Below are positions 1 through 11,782 of a stretch of 64,000 nucleotides of DNA, piece after piece. Made by a program: the position numbers and the translations under genes. The stretch's first letter is position 1. Each line of letters opens with the position of its first letter. The DNA is taken from positions 1 through 64,000 of the forward strand of contig JAVDCA010000013.1 of the NCBI GenBank assembly GCA_030848545.1, written 5' to 3'. Source of the stretch: Astrobacterium formosum (GTDB taxonomy: Bacteria; Pseudomonadota; Alphaproteobacteria; Rhizobiales; Xanthobacteraceae). The notes under the pieces were generated by a model. The model had not been told where the DNA came from, did no database searches, and saw only the letters and a program-made list of their open reading frames with translations.

Positions 1-50
1 GGACAAGCCCGGCCATGACGCGTGACGTCGATAGTGGCCAGAACCGACGA

Positions 51-995
51 CTACTTCTTCGGCTCGGCCGGCGCTGGCGCCGGTGCCGGAGCGGCGGCCG
101 GCGCGTCAGCCTTCTTGTCGAGCCGCTCCACCTTGGCGTCGGCACGCAGCTTGGTGACGAGATCCATCTGCGCCTTGCGGGTGACGAAGCTTTCGAGCTG
201 CTCCTTGACCTTGTCGAATTCCGGCGGCTGCTTCTTGCGCTTGTCCTCGACCTTGAGGACGTGCCAGCCGAACTGGGTCTTTACCGGCTCGGAAATCTGG
301 CCCTTGTCGAGCTTGAAGGCCACTTCGGCGAATTCCGGCACCATCTGGTCCTTGGTGAAGTAGCCGAGATCGCCGCCGTCCTTTTTGCCGGAGGGATCCT
401 CGGTCAGCTCCTTGGCGATGGTGGTGAAATCCTCGCCCTTCTTGAGGCGGTCGATGACCGCCTTGACCTTGCCCTCGGCTGCGTCGCTCGCCGCCTTGTC
501 GTCGGCCTTCTCGACCCGGAACAGGATGTGGCGGGCGTGCACCTCTTCGTCGCTGCCCATCTGCTTGATGGCATCCTGGTAGACGGCGCGCAGGGCCTGG
601 TCGGTGACGGCGCTCTTGCCCTCACCCATCAGCATCGCCTCCATCAGCGCCTTGTTGCGGGCGAAGGCGATCCGGCGCTTGGTGTCGGGCTCGTCGGCGA
701 GCTTCTTGGCGTCGGCGGCCTTGGACAACAGGATGATGTCGGTCAGGTAGGTGACGAGCTGTTCGCGTTTGGCCTCTTCAGGCAACTGGGCCAGGTTCTG
801 GCCGATGTCCTCGGCCGCCAGGTTGATGTCGCTCTGGCGGATTTCGGTGCCGTTGACGGTGGCGACGACAGGATCGGGCGCCTGCGCGGCCGCGAGGCCC
901 GCCAGGCCGACGACCGCCGTCGTGGCGACCGCAAGCAGGAGGCCGCACCGGCGCGCGGGCGCCGCCCGGGATGCGGTGGACAGGGACGCAGTCAT
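51..995 (-). CDS. PPIC-type peptidyl-prolyl isomerase, exported (SurA/PrsA-like)
   Basis: Parvulin-type foldase of 314 aa expected to catalyse proline isomerisation and assist folding of exported proteins in the periplasm. The start chosen is the ATG at 995, which places a signal peptide at the N-terminus (basic start, then an Ala/Val/Leu-rich core ending at AAAQA near residue 38); the open frame runs further upstream without support. A SurA-N-like helical region is followed by a PPIC domain from about residue 150, opening with HARHILF and containing GGDLGYF and the FGWHVLKV end motif. The C-terminus is a low-complexity Ala-Pro tail ending EPKK. It is divergent from secA, which fits a role in export. 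The family is clear; the substrates are not. Confidence 0.9.
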   Translation of the reverse strand: MTASLSTASRAAPARRCGLLLAVATTAVVGLAGLAAAQAPDPVVATVNGTEIRQSDINLAAEDIGQNLAQLPEEAKREQLVTYLTDIILLSKAADAKKLADEPDTKRRIAFARNKALMEAMLMGEGKSAVTDQALRAVYQDAIKQMGSDEEVHARHILFRVEKADDKAASDAAEGKVKAVIDRLKKGEDFTTIAKELTEDPSGKKDGGDLGYFTKDQMVPEFAEVAFKLDKGQISEPVKTQFGWHVLKVEDKRKKQPPEFDKVKEQLESFVTRKAQMDLVTKLRADAKVERLDKKADAPAAAPAPAPAPAEPKK

Positions 996-1442
996 GGCGG
1001 AGAACCTCGGTTGTTGAGACGATATGCCTATTTTGTCTGTGAGCCGGGACACTCGCCCAATCGTCGGGCGATGGCAACGGAAGATTGCCGGCACAGCCTA
1101 ACGAGGGCGTGATTGCGGTGCATTTATGATTGCCGGATGACAAACCGCCGCCGCCCGACGGCGGTCGGTATTGCCCGGATAGAATGAACGCGCTCGGCTC
1201 GAAACCATACTACCGGTATCGAAGGGAACACTGCTCGCGGAGCGGTATTCCCTATGATTGACAAGGACCAGACCCCCTCATATCTCTCGCCCGCTCGCCG
1301 TTTGCAGGGGGCATCAGTCATTTCGCCCCAGGGAGCCCGAAAAGCGCCGTAATTTCAGCGGCCTCCCATAGGCCCCGCCCGCGCGGTCAAGTTTCGATCG
1401 CGGCAAGACCCGCAACCGGCGGGACAGGAAAGGATCTCCGCC
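996..1442. other. Intergenic region between the foldase and secA
   Basis: About 450 bases separating two divergent genes, so promoters for both must lie here. No convincing gene, RNA or hairpin was seen. A purine-rich AGGAAAGGA stretch just before the secA ATG can serve as ribosome binding site. Confidence 0.5.
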
Positions 1443-4232
<2,790 letters not shown>

Positions 4233-4251
4233 GCGGTCGCCTGTCGGGGAC

Positions 4252-4365
4252 CACTCACGTCGTCATGGCCGGGCATTTCGTCCCGGCCATCCACGTCTTT
4301 GACGCGGCGAGGACTTGAAGACGGGGGGTGTCCGCGCCAAGCGCGGGCATGACGAACGCGAAATA
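4252..4365. repeat. Palindromic intergenic repeat (CATGGCCGG family)
   Basis: Directly behind secA, CATGGCCGGGC and CCCGGCCATCCACGTC form an inverted repeat, followed by a second part with GCGCGGGCATGACG. The same unit occurs near 59405-59505. Elements of this type are common between genes in Bradyrhizobium-like genomes. It may act as an mRNA 3' end structure. Confidence 0.65.
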
Positions 4366-4442
4366 AATCGCGGGTGTGGGCTGCCCGCCGCTCAGGGTCT
4401 TGGACGCGATCCTGTGTCTTGGATCGTGGTCCTGTCAGCCCG

Positions 4443-6041
4443 TCAGCGGAATGCGCCCCAGCGGCTTTCGAAGTTCGACGACGACATCACCGGCGCGGCG
4501 CCGGCCATCATGCCGGAACTCGGGGCCGGCATCGGCGCAAGGGCTGTCGCGGTCGGCGGCATGCTGGCAGGCTTGGCGGGGGCGGCGGCAGCCGTGTGGG
4601 TCGGCGGTTGCGCCGGCACGGCAGCCGGCGGGCGCACCGCGCCCGGTGCGGAGGACGCGACCGCCCTCGGCGGTGTGGCCGGCCTCGCCGGACTGGCCTG
4701 GGCCGGACGGGTCTTCTTGGCCGGTTTGCTGTTCGGCGGCGGCGGCACGTCGTCCTTGCCGCCGCGCAGCCCGAACATCTTCGAAACTGTCGAGTTCGAA
4801 TCGGAGAACAGGCTGCCGAAGAAGTTGCTGTTGCTGCCGGGCGGTTCGGCGGTGGCGGTGCGCACCGGCGCCGGCCGCTCGGGCGTGGTGCCGGTCTGGA
4901 TATCGGTGCCGGCCGCCAAGTTCTTGGGCGGATTGACGGTCGGGGGCAAAGGCGGCGTCGAGGAGTCGCTCGAAGCGAGCAGGAAGCGTCCGGTTTGGTC
5001 GAACTGGCCACCGGGCTTGAGCTTGGCGGCGAAGGTCGGATGCATGCCGCCGTCATTGCCGGTGGTCACCGCCACGGTCTGCGTGCCGCGCTGCACCAGG
5101 GCGACGAATTCGCGCTGGTCCTTCTCCTGCTTCTCGGCGACCGCGGTGGCGATCTCCTGCGCGACCTCGTAGGTCGGGCACTTGGCGCGCGCATTGAAGG
5201 CGAGGGGCTTGGGGTCGCCCGTCGGCGCCTGGGCGTTGAACACGTAGCGCCGCTCGCACACGTCCACCTTGGGCTCGGCGCGGGTCAACTCGAAGTGGTC
5301 GTTGCCCTCCTTGAGCATCTTCCAGAACGCCATGTGCGGCGAATTGCGATGCTTGGCCATATTGAGCGGCGTCATGCGGAACGGATAGGCCTGGACCTGG
5401 AACGATTTCTGGCCGCCGAAGAACGACTCGCGCCCGAGGGCGTAAATCTCGCCCATCTGCTCGTCCGTCATGGCGTAGCAGCCCGCCGACGAGCAGTCGC
5501 CATGCACCATCAGGAACTGGCCGGTGCGGTCATAGGCGCGGTCGAAGGCGTTGGGGAAGCCGAGGTTGAACGACAGATAATAGCTGGAGTTGGGATTCAT
5601 CTGGCCGGGGGTGATGGCGTAGAAGCCCTCCGGCGCCTGGCGGTCGCCCTGCTTGATCTTCGGCCCGAGTTCGCCCGACCAGCGGCAGATCGGATAGGTT
5701 TTCAGGAGTGCGAACTGGCCGTTTGCGTCCTGCTTCCAGACTTCGAGCTCGGCCTCTTCCTTGAAGATGCGCACCAGAATGGGCGACTCGAGCGGCATCT
5801 GCTTCTTTTCGAGCTCGGCCCGCATGGCCGCCGATACCGGCTTGAGCGCCTTGGCGGGCAGATTCGAGACCGATCCGTCGGTCTGGCAGCCGGCCAGCGC
5901 GACGGCAGCAAGAAGCGCAACGGAAGCGAGCAGCGCGCGCGGCCGGGCCGTCAGACGAGACGCCGACAAGCTTGCTGCCGGGAAGAGAGCCGTCGGAAAA
6001 CGAGTCAACGCTGAACTCCCCCACAGATGGATGTGGGCCAT
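4443..6041 (-). CDS. YkuD/YafK-type L,D-transpeptidase lipoprotein
   Basis: Predicted murein L,D-transpeptidase of 532 aa that would cross-link or trim peptidoglycan or attach proteins to it. A hydrophobic stretch ends in a lipobox (LAGC, Cys about residue 52), so it is probably a lipoprotein. The YkuD-type active site reads HGDCSSAGCYAM with the catalytic Cys near residue 188, as in the YafK/ErfK branch. The C-terminal third is long, Pro/Ala-rich and low-complexity. The start at 6041 is uncertain because about 50 residues precede the lipobox; a start at 6080 is also open. It neighbours accA on the same strand, about 340 bp away. Confidence 0.85.
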   Translation of the reverse strand: MAHIHLWGSSALTRFPTALFPAASLSASRLTARPRALLASVALLAAVALAGCQTDGSVSNLPAKALKPVSAAMRAELEKKQMPLESPILVRIFKEEAELEVWKQDANGQFALLKTYPICRWSGELGPKIKQGDRQAPEGFYAITPGQMNPNSSYYLSFNLGFPNAFDRAYDRTGQFLMVHGDCSSAGCYAMTDEQMGEIYALGRESFFGGQKSFQVQAYPFRMTPLNMAKHRNSPHMAFWKMLKEGNDHFELTRAEPKVDVCERRYVFNAQAPTGDPKPLAFNARAKCPTYEVAQEIATAVAEKQEKDQREFVALVQRGTQTVAVTTGNDGGMHPTFAAKLKPGGQFDQTGRFLLASSDSSTPPLPPTVNPPKNLAAGTDIQTGTTPERPAPVRTATAEPPGSNSNFFGSLFSDSNSTVSKMFGLRGGKDDVPPPPNSKPAKKTRPAQASPARPATPPRAVASSAPGAVRPPAAVPAQPPTHTAAAAPAKPASMPPTATALAPMPAPSSGMMAGAAPVMSSSNFESRWGAFR

Positions 6042-6380
6042 CTTTGAAGAATCGTTATCCTTAAGATGTGGTCTAAGCAAGGCAAAGATTCCAACAGGTC
6101 CGGCCGCACTTGGCTATGGTGAACGGAGCGTAAAATTGTGGCAAAGTCGTATATTGCTTGGAGATGGTATGTATTAGGTAGGAGACTCGGAACTCTGTCC
6201 GCCTAAGCTTGGCTGACACGTTCGATTACTTTGGCCTTGTGGCGAAAACAAGGGTTAGGCCGGTGCCTGCGATCCGCTCGTCCTGGACAGCGGCGCTCGA
6301 TCACGATCGCCCGGCAGGGCTCGACTGGATTTTTTCGTGGAATTATTTGAGGCGTTTCGGGCGACGCGGCCGGGCCGCGC
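6042..6380. other. Intergenic region between accA and the L,D-transpeptidase
   Basis: Roughly 340 bases with lower GC around 6050-6190 that should contain the promoter of the leftward transpeptidase gene and the 3' end of accA. Short frames here have no coding character. No hairpin followed by a T-run was found. Confidence 0.4.
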
Positions 6381-7340
6381 TCAGCCCACCGCGCGTCCGA
6401 TCGCCAGGAACTTGTCGCGCCGCTGGCGGCGCAATGTCTCGCGGTCCAACCGGCCGAGCTCCGTGAAGGCAACCGCGATGGCGTCCGCGGCCGCCGCGAT
6501 AGTGGCCGCCGGGTTGCGGTGCGCGCCGCCGACCGGCTCGGGCACGATCTTGTCGATGACGCCGAAGCGCAGCAGGTCCTCGGCGGTGATCTTCATGTTG
6601 GTGGCCGCTTCCTGGGCCTTGGCGGTGTCCCGCCACAGGATCGAGGCGGCGCCCTCCGGCGAGATCACGCTGTAGATCGAGTTCTGCAGCATCAGCACCC
6701 GGTTGGCGGTGGCGATCGCGATCGCCCCGCCAGAGCCGCCCTCGCCGATGACGACTGCGACATTGGGAACGCCGAGCGCCAGGCAGGCGTCGGTCGAGCG
6801 GGCGATGGCTTCGGCCTGGCCGCGTTCTTCGGCGCCGATGCCCGGATAGGCGCCGGGCGTGTCCACGAGCGCGATCACCGGCAGGTCGAAACGGTCGGCC
6901 ATGTCCATCAGGCGCACCGCCTTGCGGTAGCCCTCCGGCCGCGCCATGCCGAAATTGTGCTTGAGCCGGGCCTCGGTGGAGGAGCCCTTCTCGTGGCCGA
7001 TGATGCACACGCTCTCGCCGCGGAAACGGCCGAGTCCGCCGACGATGGCCTCGTCCTCGGCGAACTTGCGGTCGCCGGCGAATAGCGTGAAATCGGTGAT
7101 CATGCCGGCGATGTAGTCGAGCGCATGCGGCCGCTGCGGATGGCGCGCCACCTGGGTCTTCTGCCACGGGGTCAGACCGGCGTAGAGGGCCGCGAGCGTC
7201 TCGGCGGCCTTGCCTTCCAGGCGTACCACCTCCTCGCGAATCGCCGGCGAGGTATCGGCGTCGGTCAACGCCTTGAGTTCCTCCGCCTTGGCATCGACCT
7301 CGGCGACGGGCTTTTCAAAATCAAGGTAACTGCGCATCAA
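6381..7340 (-). CDS. accA: Acetyl-CoA carboxylase carboxyltransferase subunit alpha
   Basis: Alpha half of the carboxyltransferase that moves CO2 from biotin on AccB to acetyl-CoA, giving malonyl-CoA for fatty acid synthesis; it works with AccD, which is not in this window. The 319-aa protein starts [11 protein letters not shown] and shows the conserved [11 protein letters not shown] segment, the GHEKG motif, the crotonase-like core with DTPGAYPG, and [12 protein letters not shown]. Length and order fit the family with no break. Its closest upstream neighbours are the toxin-antitoxin genes, separated by about 90 bases. Confidence 0.98.
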   Translation of the reverse strand: MMRSYLDFEKPVAEVDAKAEELKALTDADTSPAIREEVVRLEGKAAETLAALYAGLTPWQKTQVARHPQRPHALDYIAGMITDFTLFAGDRKFAEDEAIVGGLGRFRGESVCIIGHEKGSSTEARLKHNFGMARPEGYRKAVRLMDMADRFDLPVIALVDTPGAYPGIGAEERGQAEAIARSTDACLALGVPNVAVVIGEGGSGGAIAIATANRVLMLQNSIYSVISPEGAASILWRDTAKAQEAATNMKITAEDLLRFGVIDKIVPEPVGGAHRNPAATIAAAADAIAVAFTELGRLDRETLRRQRRDKFLAIGRAVG

Positions 7341-7431
7341 TTGGTTGACCGGCGTTAATGATATCGCACGCAGGGGGTGCTGCGGACCGGCGACAAAAGC
7401 CCTTCACGGGGGCGGAAGTCAAGGGAAGCGG

Positions 7432-7803
7432 TCAATCCGTCCGGCGGAGCTCGGATTCCATGGCGACCAGCAACGGCTCCAGGCTTTGCTGAACCGTCGT
7501 CCAGATGATGTCGTCGCGGACGTCTTGATAAATGTGACGATAGAAATTTCCCGACGCCGCGACCTGATTCCATTCGATATTCGGATGACGTTCCTTTACG
7601 TCGTCGGCCAGCCGTCGCGATGCCTCCGATATGATTTCCAAACAGCGGATGACCGCATAGACAGTTCGCCGATCGGCTTGAAACTGTGAATACGTAAATC
7701 CAGCAACGAAAGATCGCGCCAAGGCAATACTCGACGCAATGTCTCTGAGCGCTTTTGATGCCGGATCAGAATGCATAGATCGCTTCGGATTCTGCGCGGC
7801 CAC
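7432..7803 (-). CDS. hepT: HepT-like HEPN toxin (DUF86)
   Basis: Small helical protein of 123 aa of the HEPN/DUF86 family, the presumed toxin of an MNT-HEPN pair; characterised HepT proteins are RNases that MntA inactivates by nucleotide transfer near the active site. The C-terminal segment GNFYRHIYQDV aligns with the usual R-x4-H-x-Y motif, but the first Arg is replaced by Gly, so catalytic competence is uncertain; similar G-N-x-x-R-H forms occur in rhizobial relatives. Its 5' end overlaps mntA by 38 bases (11 if the internal ATG at 7776 is used), indicating translational coupling. Confidence 0.85.
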   Translation of the reverse strand: MAAQNPKRSMHSDPASKALRDIASSIALARSFVAGFTYSQFQADRRTVYAVIRCLEIISEASRRLADDVKERHPNIEWNQVAASGNFYRHIYQDVRDDIIWTTVQQSLEPLLVAMESELRRTD

Positions 7804-8086
7804 GAATGGAAGGCCTGAGGGCGTCGAGATCGACCACGTCGACGGGGCTGGGGAACAGCTTTTCGATGTACATGGTCAATCCGGCATACTGAAATACATC
7901 CGGCAATTTTCCCGAATCCAACGTGATCAGGATGTCGACATCGCTGTCGGCATGTGCTTCGCCGCGGGCGAGTGATCCGAACAAGGCAGCATGGGTAACG
8001 CCACGGGAGCGGAGTGCCTCCTCGTTGCGGCGGAGTATGTCGAGCACGTCGTTCTTGTTCACCACGGTCTCTGCCCGTCTGTTCAC
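7766..8086 (-). CDS. mntA: MntA-like minimal nucleotidyltransferase antitoxin
   Basis: Minimal nucleotidyltransferase of 106 aa carrying the signature GSLARGEAHADSDVDILI (G-S-x10-D-x-D), whose Asp residues bind metal. In characterised systems the MNT partner adds AMP residues to the HEPN toxin and silences it. It is upstream of and overlaps the HEPN gene, the standard order. A further Asp in VDVVDLD near the C-terminal side completes the usual set. The pair sits between accA and xerD as a small accessory insertion. Confidence 0.88.
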   Translation of the reverse strand: MNRRAETVVNKNDVLDILRRNEEALRSRGVTHAALFGSLARGEAHADSDVDILITLDSGKLPDVFQYAGLTMYIEKLFPSPVDVVDLDALRPSIRGRAESEAIYAF

Positions 8087-8119
8087 GCCCCGTTGGTTCT
8101 CGCCTGGATGATCCGCCGC

Positions 8120-8233
8120 GACGGGAATTCACGGTCCGCAACCCAGAATACCACGGCGGCATCCGCGCTACCACATACCCGCCGGCCGAAGGCCGGACCC
8201 GGGGCCCTCTCGCGATGACGGGCTTTAGCCTTC
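8120..8233. repeat. Short palindromic intergenic element
   Basis: Downstream of xerD, GCCGGCCGAAGGCCGG forms a near-perfect palindrome followed by a GATGACGGG motif as seen in other rhizobial palindromic repeats. It lies between convergent transcript ends and starts (xerD 3' end, mntA 5' side). Confidence 0.4.
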
Positions 8234-9202
8234 TCAACTCTCCGCCAGCGGATGCAGGTCGCGCACGATGGCCTTGAGCCGCTCGTCGAGCACGTGGGTG
8301 TAGATCTGCGTCGTCGAGATGTCGGCGTGACCGAGCAGCGTCTGCACGATGCGCAGATCGGCGCCGTTCTGAAGCAGATGGCTCGCGAAGGCGTGGCGCA
8401 GGACGTGCGGCGACACCTTTGCGGCTGAAAGCCCGGCGGCGACCGCGAGGTTCTTGAGTTCGCGCGCCGCATGCTGGCGCGTCAGGTGCCCAGCCTCGGC
8501 GAAGGAGGGGAACAGCCATTTGGACGGCGCCGCCTTGTCGGCCTTGCCGGCCTCGGCGATCAGGGCGAGGTAGTCCCGCATCGCCGCCTTGGCGGCGTCG
8601 TTCAACGGGACGAGCCGTTCCTTGCCGCCCTTGCCGCGTACCACCAGAAGGCGTTCGTCGCGCCGCGCCGCTGCGGCGGGCAGCGCGATCAGTTCGGAAA
8701 CCCGCAGCCCGGTAGCGTAGAGTACTTCCAGGAGGCAGACGAGCCGCGTCGCCCGTAGCCGTTCGGGCATCTTCTCCGCCGCCGCGACGGCGGCGCGCGC
8801 GGCGATGAGCAGGCGGTCCACGTCCTTGATGGTCAATACCTTGGGGAGCGGCCGGCCGCGCTTCGGCCCCTCGATTACCGCCGCGGGATCGTCGCCGCGA
8901 TGGCCCTCCGCATAGAGGAAGCGATAGAGCTGGCGGATCGCGGAGAGCCGCCGCGCCGTCGATGCAGGCGCGAAACCGCGTGCATGCAATGCGTGCAGAT
9001 AGCCGCGCAATTCGTCGGTGGTCGCAGCCTGGATGCTGCCGCCGTCGGCGGCGAGGTGGCTGGAAAAATCGTCGAGGTCGCGACGGTAGGCCTCGAGGGT
9101 ATTCTTGGCCCCACCCCGCTCCGCCGCCAGCATGTCGAGAAAGAGTTCGATCAGCCGCCGGTTCGCGTCCTTCCCGCGGGCGGAGGATGTGGCGCGTTTC
9201 AT
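8234..9202 (-). CDS. xerD: Site-specific tyrosine recombinase XerD
   Basis: Chromosome-dimer resolvase that acts with XerC at dif under FtsK control. The 322-aa protein has an N-terminal SAM-like DNA-binding domain ([19 protein letters not shown]) and a complete catalytic set: Arg in ATGLRVSEL, Lys in [11 protein letters not shown], His-Leu-Arg in [10 protein letters not shown], His in LLGHADIS, and the nucleophile Tyr in TQIYTHV. Its ATG lies one base after the stop of the upstream 49-aa gene, so the two are coupled. Placement near aroK in the opposite orientation is the usual order in Hyphomicrobiales. Confidence 0.96.
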   Translation of the reverse strand: MKRATSSARGKDANRRLIELFLDMLAAERGGAKNTLEAYRRDLDDFSSHLAADGGSIQAATTDELRGYLHALHARGFAPASTARRLSAIRQLYRFLYAEGHRGDDPAAVIEGPKRGRPLPKVLTIKDVDRLLIAARAAVAAAEKMPERLRATRLVCLLEVLYATGLRVSELIALPAAAARRDERLLVVRGKGGKERLVPLNDAAKAAMRDYLALIAEAGKADKAAPSKWLFPSFAEAGHLTRQHAARELKNLAVAAGLSAAKVSPHVLRHAFASHLLQNGADLRIVQTLLGHADISTTQIYTHVLDERLKAIVRDLHPLAES

Positions 9203-9203
9203 G

Positions 9204-9353
9204 TCAGCGCGGCTTGACGAAGCGGTCCGGTGAGATCGTGACCGTCATGTCGCGCTGCTGCGGCTCCACCATGGTGGCGAGCGCGAACATGCCGGCATAG
9301 ACGAGCCCGGCGAGAACGCCGATCGCCATCAGGAAACGGAACAGGCTCGGCAT
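9204..9353 (-). CDS. Small inner-membrane protein upstream of xerD
   Basis: A 49-aa protein starting [12 protein letters not shown] with one transmembrane helix (about residues 5-27) and a polar C-terminal tail ending DRFVKPR. I recall near-identical small proteins beside xerD in many rhizobia, which supports its reality; its role is unknown. The ATG at 9353 is chosen because the longer frame up to 9425 has no membrane-protein character and would reach into the 5' flank. It ends one base before the xerD start. Confidence 0.75.
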   Translation of the reverse strand: MPSLFRFLMAIGVLAGLVYAGMFALATMVEPQQRDMTVTISPDRFVKPR

Positions 9354-9434
9354 GTGTGCAGCAATATCCCAGTTGTCATGCGGGAGCTCGACGCGACTAC
9401 GATCACTTTCCCCGCCGTCTGGCAAGGGGTTCGC

Positions 9435-10694
9435 TCAAGCGGCGGCGATCCGCACCAGGAAGCGGCTCGTCGCCTCCGCGGTCGGCGCCACCACGGCATC
9501 GCCGCCGTGCAGGCGGGCGATCTGGCGCACCAGCGCGAGCCCCAGTCCGGTGCCCTTGCGGTCGCCGCCGAGGCGGTAGAAGGGCATGAAGATGTGCGCG
9601 TGCTCGCTTGCCGGGATGCCGGTGCCGGCGTCCGTGACGGTGAGGACGGCGTCGCGGCCGTCCCGGTGCAACTCGACCGTGATGGGCGGCTTGCCGTGCT
9701 TGGCGGCGTTCTCCAGGAGGTTGCGGATCAGCCGGCGCAGGAGGCGCGGGTCGCCCATCACGTCGATCGGTTCGCCATCGAGCGTCGCGTCGTCGTAGTG
9801 CGCGCATTCTTCCGCGCAGAGCGCCAGGAGGTCGACCTCCTCGCGGGTCTGGGTGGTGTTGGTGACGTCGAGACGGCTCGCCAGCAGGATCTCGTCGATG
9901 AGGTGGTCGAGTTCGCCGATGTCGCGGGCGAGCTCGGCCTTGATGAGCGGGTCGTTCTTTTGTTCGTAAAGCTCGAGGCCGAGGCGCAGCCGCGACAGCG
10001 GCGTGCGCAATTCGTGCGAGGCGTTGGCGAGCAGGAGCCGGTGGGCGCCGATGAGTTCCTCGATGCGGGCGGCGGCGCGGTTGAAGCTGTCGGCGAGCCG
10101 CGCCACCTCGTCGCGGCCCTCGATGTCGACGCGCGCCGACAGGTTGCCGGCGCCGAGGGTCTCGACACCGGCCTGCAGGCGCTCGATGCGCTTGGTCAGG
10201 CTGCGGACCACCGGATAGGCGAACACCGCGATGGCGACCGCCATGAAACCGAGGAAGAACAGGAGCCCGGTCATGCGGCTGCGGGCCGAGAACGGGCTGC
10301 CGGGTCTATCGAGGGGAATGCGCACCACGATCCAGCGGTCGTCGGGAAGGTGAAACGCCCAGGATGGACCGCCGCGCCGCCAGCGCATGCGGCCGCTGCG
10401 GTCGCCGGAGGGAGGTGGCACCGGCCGTCCGGCCATCACGATGGGTTCCAACTCGTCGTCGAACAGACCGACATCGGCGTGCAGCCGATGGGCGAGATCG
10501 TCGATCGCCTCCTGCTGCTTCGCGATCGGAGCGTCCTCCGAAGGCAGCGCCGCAGCCGCGATGGCGGCGGCGAATTCGGCCTCCTGGCCACGCGGCGTGT
10601 TCGGAGGCCCAAGCCGCCAGAAGACGGCGGAGATCGCCAGCACGGCCAGCAGGCTGGCGATGAAGACGAGGTAGATTTTCTGGTACAGGCGCAC
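9435..10694 (-). CDS. Sensor histidine kinase of a Cpx-like envelope stress system
   Basis: Membrane-bound kinase of 419 aa. Transmembrane helices at about 7-27 and 142-161 flank a periplasmic sensor region of about 115 residues, followed by a HAMP linker, the phospho-acceptor H box ASHELRTPLSRL (His227), the N box NLLENAAKHG, and ATP-lid motifs DAGTGIP and GTGLGLALV. It should autophosphorylate and pass phosphate to the OmpR-type regulator encoded just upstream. The neighbouring Spy/CpxP-like gene and the GTAAA box suggest envelope or metal stress as its input. The two genes are separated by a palindromic repeat pair rather than overlapping. Confidence 0.9.
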   Translation of the reverse strand: MRLYQKIYLVFIASLLAVLAISAVFWRLGPPNTPRGQEAEFAAAIAAAALPSEDAPIAKQQEAIDDLAHRLHADVGLFDDELEPIVMAGRPVPPPSGDRSGRMRWRRGGPSWAFHLPDDRWIVVRIPLDRPGSPFSARSRMTGLLFFLGFMAVAIAVFAYPVVRSLTKRIERLQAGVETLGAGNLSARVDIEGRDEVARLADSFNRAAARIEELIGAHRLLLANASHELRTPLSRLRLGLELYEQKNDPLIKAELARDIGELDHLIDEILLASRLDVTNTTQTREEVDLLALCAEECAHYDDATLDGEPIDVMGDPRLLRRLIRNLLENAAKHGKPPITVELHRDGRDAVLTVTDAGTGIPASEHAHIFMPFYRLGGDRKGTGLGLALVRQIARLHGGDAVVAPTAEATSRFLVRIAAA

Positions 10695-10753
10695 GGGTCA
10701 GGCGCTCCGTGCTGCCATGTGACGGACGTGCTCTCTCGCCCGACGGGCCTGCT

Positions 10754-10854
10754 CCCTCCCCCGCTTGCGGGGGAGGGTGGGGGAGGGGGGAGCCTCCGCG
10801 CACAGCGCCCGCGACAGCCCCCTCCCTGACCCTCCCCCGCAAGCGGGGGAGGGG
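10754..10854. repeat. Paired REP-like palindromes (TCCCCCGC/GCGGGGGA)
   Basis: Two GC-rich palindromes, CCTCCCCCGC TT GCGGGGGAGG and CCTCCCCCGC AA GCGGGGGAGG, face each other about 50 bases apart in the gap between the response regulator and kinase genes. A similar pair is present at 20773-20894. This arrangement matches REP-type bimes. Being inside an operon, it may lower kinase expression relative to the regulator. Confidence 0.8.
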
Positions 10855-10902
10855 ACGGTGGGGCGGGCGCGGGAATCAACCAGTTCGCTCACGACCACGT
10901 CC

Positions 10903-11586
10903 TCAATCCTGCGCCTTGGCGAATACGTAGCCGGCGCCCCGCACGGTGATGACCCGGCGCGGCTTCTTGGCGTCGTCCTCGATGGCCGCCCGGATGCGCG
11001 AGATGTGCACGTCGATGGAGCGGTCGAAGGCCTCCAGGCGCTCGTGCTTGACGAGGTCCATCAGGGCGTCGCGCGACATCACCCGGCCGGCATGGCGGGC
11101 GAGGATGAGCAACAATTCGAACTGATAGCCGGTGAGCGGGCGCTCCTCGCCGTCGAGCCGCACCTGGCGGGCCCCGATATCGATCTCGATGCGGCCGAAG
11201 CGCATGACCTCGGCCTTGGCGTCGCCCCTGGAGCGACGCAGAATGGCCTTCAACCGCGCCAGGAGTTCGCGTGGCTCGAACGGCTTGGGCAGATAGTCGT
11301 CGGCGCCCATTTCCAGGCCGATGACGCGGTCCATGGCGTCGCCGCGGGCGGTCAGCATCAGGATCGGGGTGGAGCCCTCGCCGCGGACTTTACGGCAGAC
11401 GTCGAGACCGTCCATGTCCGGCAGCATCAGGTCGAGGACCAGGGCGTCGAATCCTTCGCGGCCGTGCAGGGCCAATCCCGCCGAGCCGGTGTGGGCGGCG
11501 GTAACCGAAAAGCCGGCCTCTTCGAGATAGTTCGAGACCATCTCGGCGAGTCGCTTGTCGTCCTCGATCAGAAGGATGCGTGCCAT
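10903..11586 (-). CDS. OmpR/CpxR-type response regulator
   Basis: Two-domain regulator of 227 aa. The receiver domain shows the acidic pair ED at 8-9, the phosphorylated Asp52 in VLDLMLPD, the Thr79 switch and Lys101 in LPKPF. A winged-helix Trans_reg_C domain follows, with IDVHISRIRAAIEDD and the terminal VRGAGYVF wing. It is probably phosphorylated by the downstream kinase and likely binds the GTAAA direct repeat upstream of the Spy-like gene, 196 bases away from its own start. The gene is complete. Confidence 0.94.
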   Translation of the reverse strand: MARILLIEDDKRLAEMVSNYLEEAGFSVTAAHTGSAGLALHGREGFDALVLDLMLPDMDGLDVCRKVRGEGSTPILMLTARGDAMDRVIGLEMGADDYLPKPFEPRELLARLKAILRRSRGDAKAEVMRFGRIEIDIGARQVRLDGEERPLTGYQFELLLILARHAGRVMSRDALMDLVKHERLEAFDRSIDVHISRIRAAIEDDAKKPRRVITVRGAGYVFAKAQD

Positions 11587-11706
11587 GACCTAAGGGCGCC
11601 GCGCGCCGGAATGGTCGCCGCCGGGCCGAGGAGGGGGAGCTCGGCCCGGCGACGGGGTGGAGTTGCCTCTCACCTATCACGGCTCTGGACGCGCCGCGAT
11701 TCCTCC

Positions 11707-11765
11707 AAGAACTTGTCTTCCAAGAACTTGTCTTCCAAGTGCTTGTCTTCCAAGTGCTTGCGATG
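11707..11765. repeat. 15-bp tandem repeat downstream of the Spy-like gene
   Basis: Unit AAGAACTTGTCTTCC twice, then AAGTGCTTGTCTTCC and a partial fourth copy, between the Spy-like stop codon and the regulator. It is a short minisatellite with no inverted symmetry and no gene of its own. Confidence 0.8.
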
Positions 11766-11782
11766 AGCTTGCGGTTCGCGCG

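Noticed and set aside
11707-11765. Could the tandem repeat be a CRISPR?
   Set aside because: Copies are directly adjacent with no unique spacers; no cas gene is near.
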